Positions 5,573 through 7,847 of a stretch of DNA of 7,847 nt are shown here, piece after piece (within the stretch, counting starts at the first letter, position 1; every line of letters starts with the position of its first letter). The stretch lies in contig CALDPN010000205.1 in assembly GCA_937911235.1 (NCBI GenBank), forward strand, positions 1-7,847. Direction: 5' to 3'. Position numbers and translations under genes: made by a program. Origin of the DNA: an uncultured Bacteroidales bacterium (GTDB lineage: Bacteria > Bacteroidota > Bacteroidia > Bacteroidales > Paludibacteraceae). The notes under the pieces were generated by a model. The model was not told the DNA's origin and did no database searches. It saw only the letters and a program-made list of their open reading frames with translations.

Positions 5573-7847
5573 TTAAAATCCCATTTGTTTTAAGTGTGAT
5601 GCCACTTTTGCTTCTAAATCGTTTATTTCTGCATCTATTTCTGGTAATGTTTGTGAATATCTTTCTGCAAGTTCAGAAACCTTAGATGTTAATTGCTGAC
5701 TAATACGTTGCATTTCATCGGAAAGACGCTTATCTAATGAAGCAAACCATTTCTTCTCTATTACCAATTTCTTAATTTCATCAGCAGATAAATTAGCATA
5801 TTTTACTATTAGTGCTGTCAATAAATCATATTTACGTTCTTTAATAAGTTTCTTATTAAGCGAAATATCACTTCTTAAATCTAGGTATTTTTGTAGGATA
5901 CTAATTTCTTCTGCATCCACTTTTTTATCAAGCGCTTTTATGCGTTTTTTTACATTTGTATCAGATAGTTTGCTATCAATAAAGTTGTCTTCGTCAAGGT
6001 AGTTGTCTGTTTGTTCCTCGATTAGTTCAGTAAGAGATGATTCATTCTGAGCAAGCAGTTCTTCTGCTGCAGTTATGAGGTTTCTTTTTTCTGCAAAATA
6101 TTCATTTATCACAATAGGAACAGGGAGCAAATCACACATCACATCTTCTGGTGTAGCGGCCTTCTTCTCCTTTTTCTTTTTATTATCATCTTTTTTCTTA
6201 GATGCAGGTTGTGGTGTATATAGTTGCACACTCCAATCTCCTGCAGAAATCATATAACAATCATCTTGCATTGTCTCACCCCAATAATTCATAAGGCAAT
6301 CATAAACATTGTAAGCATCGACTAGAGATTTATCTATACTAAATACCTCTAAAAGTGAGTTGCCTAACTGCTCAATAAGATTTTTAGGAGCAAAACCCAA
6401 GGTAAGATTATATAGTTGATTGTAATGTTTTTCTGACCAAGTCTTAAAACTATTTTTAAAATATTCGCTTTGCTTACAAAAATCTATATTCTTTGCTATT
6501 GTTTCACGAATTTCATCTTTTCCGCATTTTAATTGGTAATAACCATTACGTGTGGAATGTGTAGAAAATAATTCATTGCGCAAGGTTGGACACACATCCC
6601 AATACATAGCAAGTTGTTCTATATCGTGTTTTGGCAAACCACCATACAAATGAGCATCTATATCTTGCAAGATTTCTGTATCTGGTGCGGAAACATAACG
6701 TGGAATATTTAAATTGAAGTCATTACGCTCTATTTCATCCATTGAAACAAAACGAGCATAATGTGGCACGTCTCTTTGTGCATTCCACACGTCAACAATA
6801 CGACGAATATCTTGTTCTCTAAGGCGATTCTTTGAGCCATCTTTTATGTAACCATTTTTTGCATCTATCATAAAGATACCTTTACGTACTGCTGCCTCAG
6901 ATTTATCTATAACTATAATACATGCAGGAATACCTGTTCCATAGAATAAGTTTGCAGGAAGCCCAATTATACCCTTAATGTATTTTTTATCAAAAGCAAG
7001 ATATTTACGAATTTGGGCTTCAGCATTTCCCCTAAATAATACGCCATGAGGTAAAATACATGCGGCACAACCAGTTTGTTTTAATGAGCGTACTATATGA
7101 AGAAGAAAAGCGTAATCACCATTCTTCTCTGGTGGAACCCCTATTTTTATACCTTCACCCCAACGTTGATATTCGTCTTCTGATTTAGCACTTTTTAGCC
7201 ATGATTTGGTAGAGAATGGTGGGTTTGCTACTATATAATCAAAAGTTTTTAGTACATTATCATCTACTTTAAATTGAGGGTCGTTTATAGTATCACCTTG
7301 TCTAATATCTGCATAAATTTCGTTATGTAGAATCATGTTCATTTTTGCCAAACCAACTGTTGCATTATCTTTTTCTTGACCATAAACAGTTGCTCCTTCA
7401 GGAGTTTCACACATTGCTCTCAAAAGTAAAGAACCAGAACCACATGTTGGGTCATATATAGTTGTCTTCTTGCCATTTTTAGCATTATTCAAACCTATAA
7501 CTTTTGCCATTACCCTACTTACCTCTGCTGGAGTATAGAATTGTCCTTTACTTTTTCCACTTTCAGTAGCAAAGTTCTTCATCAAATACTCATACGCATC
7601 ACCTATAAGGTCATCGTCAGCTGCCCTATTCTTACTAAAGTCAAGATTTTCATTTTGGAAAACAGCGATAAGGTTACTTAATGTATCAATTTTATCCTTA
7701 CCCTTACCTAATTTTGCTTCATCATCAAAATCGGCGATGAATACACCATCCAACTGATTAGCCTCTGCTAATGCAGTCATTTTTTTATTCATTTCTTCGC
7801 CTATATGTTCTTTTCCCTTAAGTGCGATAAAATCTTCAAAATAACAT
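5573..7847 (-). CDS. hsdM: Type I DNA methyltransferase subunit M, N6-adenine (N-terminus off the right edge)
   Basis: Transfers a methyl group from S-adenosylmethionine to adenine in the target chosen by HsdS, protecting host DNA. The frame runs open to the right edge (757 visible residues); the Met at 7792 is internal, because the 18 codons before it (ending KGKEHIGEE) continue a typical HsdM N-terminal region. Numbering from the first visible residue: QFYTPAEVSRVM at 102-113, SAM-binding motif I DPTCGSG at 132-138, catalytic motif IV NPPF at 208-211, and the LPANLFYGTGIPACIIVIDK block at about 296-315. Classical HsdM proteins are about 500-530 residues. Here a long extension follows the catalytic core: a region with HLYGGLPKHDIE and YNVYDCLMNYWGETMQDD, a Lys-rich linker near 550-562, then about 190 charged, mostly helical residues ending in a probable coiled coil. 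I recall long HsdM forms of this kind from other bacteria, so it is a variant and not a fusion accident. First visible gene of the operon. Confidence 0.97.
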   Translation of the reverse strand, partial: CYFEDFIALKGKEHIGEEMNKKMTALAEANQLDGVFIADFDDEAKLGKGKDKIDTLSNLIAVFQNENLDFSKNRAADDDLIGDAYEYLMKNFATESGKSKGQFYTPAEVSRVMAKVIGLNNAKNGKKTTIYDPTCGSGSLLLRAMCETPEGATVYGQEKDNATVGLAKMNMILHNEIYADIRQGDTINDPQFKVDDNVLKTFDYIVANPPFSTKSWLKSAKSEDEYQRWGEGIKIGVPPEKNGDYAFLLHIVRSLKQTGCAACILPHGVLFRGNAEAQIRKYLAFDKKYIKGIIGLPANLFYGTGIPACIIVIDKSEAAVRKGIFMIDAKNGYIKDGSKNRLREQDIRRIVDVWNAQRDVPHYARFVSMDEIERNDFNLNIPRYVSAPDTEILQDIDAHLYGGLPKHDIEQLAMYWDVCPTLRNELFSTHSTRNGYYQLKCGKDEIRETIAKNIDFCKQSEYFKNSFKTWSEKHYNQLYNLTLGFAPKNLIEQLGNSLLEVFSIDKSLVDAYNVYDCLMNYWGETMQDDCYMISAGDWSVQLYTPQPASKKKDDNKKKKEKKAATPEDVMCDLLPVPIVINEYFAEKRNLITAAEELLAQNESSLTELIEEQTDNYLDEDNFIDSKLSDTNVKKRIKALDKKVDAEEISILQKYLDLRSDISLNKKLIKERKYDLLTALIVKYANLSADEIKKLVIEKKWFASLDKRLSDEMQRISQQLTSKVSELAERYSQTLPEIDAEINDLEAKVASHLKQMGF
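6161..6199 (-). repeat. Lysine-rich low-complexity linker within hsdM
   Basis: Codes for a run of about 13 residues, ten of them Lys, with two Asp and an Asn near its middle and one Glu (visible residues 550-562). It separates the extended core from the C-terminal helical part of HsdM. It is a likely flexible hinge and possibly a DNA-backbone contact. The codons are A-rich but mixed, so it is not a simple unit repeat. Confidence 0.6.

Noticed and set aside
5271..5576. Plus-strand 101-codon open frame with hydrophobic stretches
   Set aside because: It is the mirror of the membrane-protein gene; its hydrophobicity follows from the opposite strand.
7790..7792. ATG at 7792 as the start of hsdM
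   Set aside because: The same frame continues upstream to the window edge with HsdM-like sequence (ending KGKEHIGEE), so this Met is internal and the gene is cut by the window.

Overview
The window is an AT-rich stretch (about one third G+C by eye) that is almost wholly coding, with every credible gene on the minus strand. Read in the direction of transcription (right to left) it is one compact type I restriction-modification (R-M) operon with two extra genes: hsdM (cut by the right edge), a small two-helix membrane protein with a coiled coil, hsdS, a TIR-domain protein, and hsdR (cut by the left edge). Gaps between genes are 24 nt, a 4-bp overlap, 3 nt and 12 nt. There is no non-coding stretch of 300 bases, and I see no RNA gene, CRISPR array, insertion sequence or internal promoter. 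The operon promoter must lie beyond the right edge.

The organism cannot be named. Low G+C, little or no Shine-Dalgarno signal before most starts, and the general look of HsdM, HsdR and the membrane protein suggest Bacteroidota (Bacteroides/Prevotella-like). That is an inference from style, not from a marker gene.

The core works as a standard type I enzyme. HsdS reads a bipartite DNA target with two target-recognition domains. HsdM supplies N6-adenine methylation (motif I DPTCGSG, motif IV NPPF). HsdR adds an N-terminal PD-(D/E)xK nuclease and an SF2 translocase (GSGK, DECH, GFTGTP, TGFDAP, QAICRVNR). All the motifs looked for are intact, so nothing suggests a dead system.

The point of interest is the pair of non-canonical genes inside the operon. 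The TIR protein keeps the SxxWCxxE motif with the glutamate expected for NAD+ cleavage. It lies exactly between hsdS and hsdR, the position held by the PrrC anticodon nuclease in the E. coli prr locus (hsdM-hsdS-prrC-hsdR). This suggests a suicide effector guarded by the R-M complex and released when a phage disables restriction, but with NAD+ depletion in place of tRNA cleavage. The membrane protein, translationally coupled to hsdS, has a predicted cytoplasmic coiled coil and C-terminal domain and could tether or sense the complex. Both roles are hypotheses.
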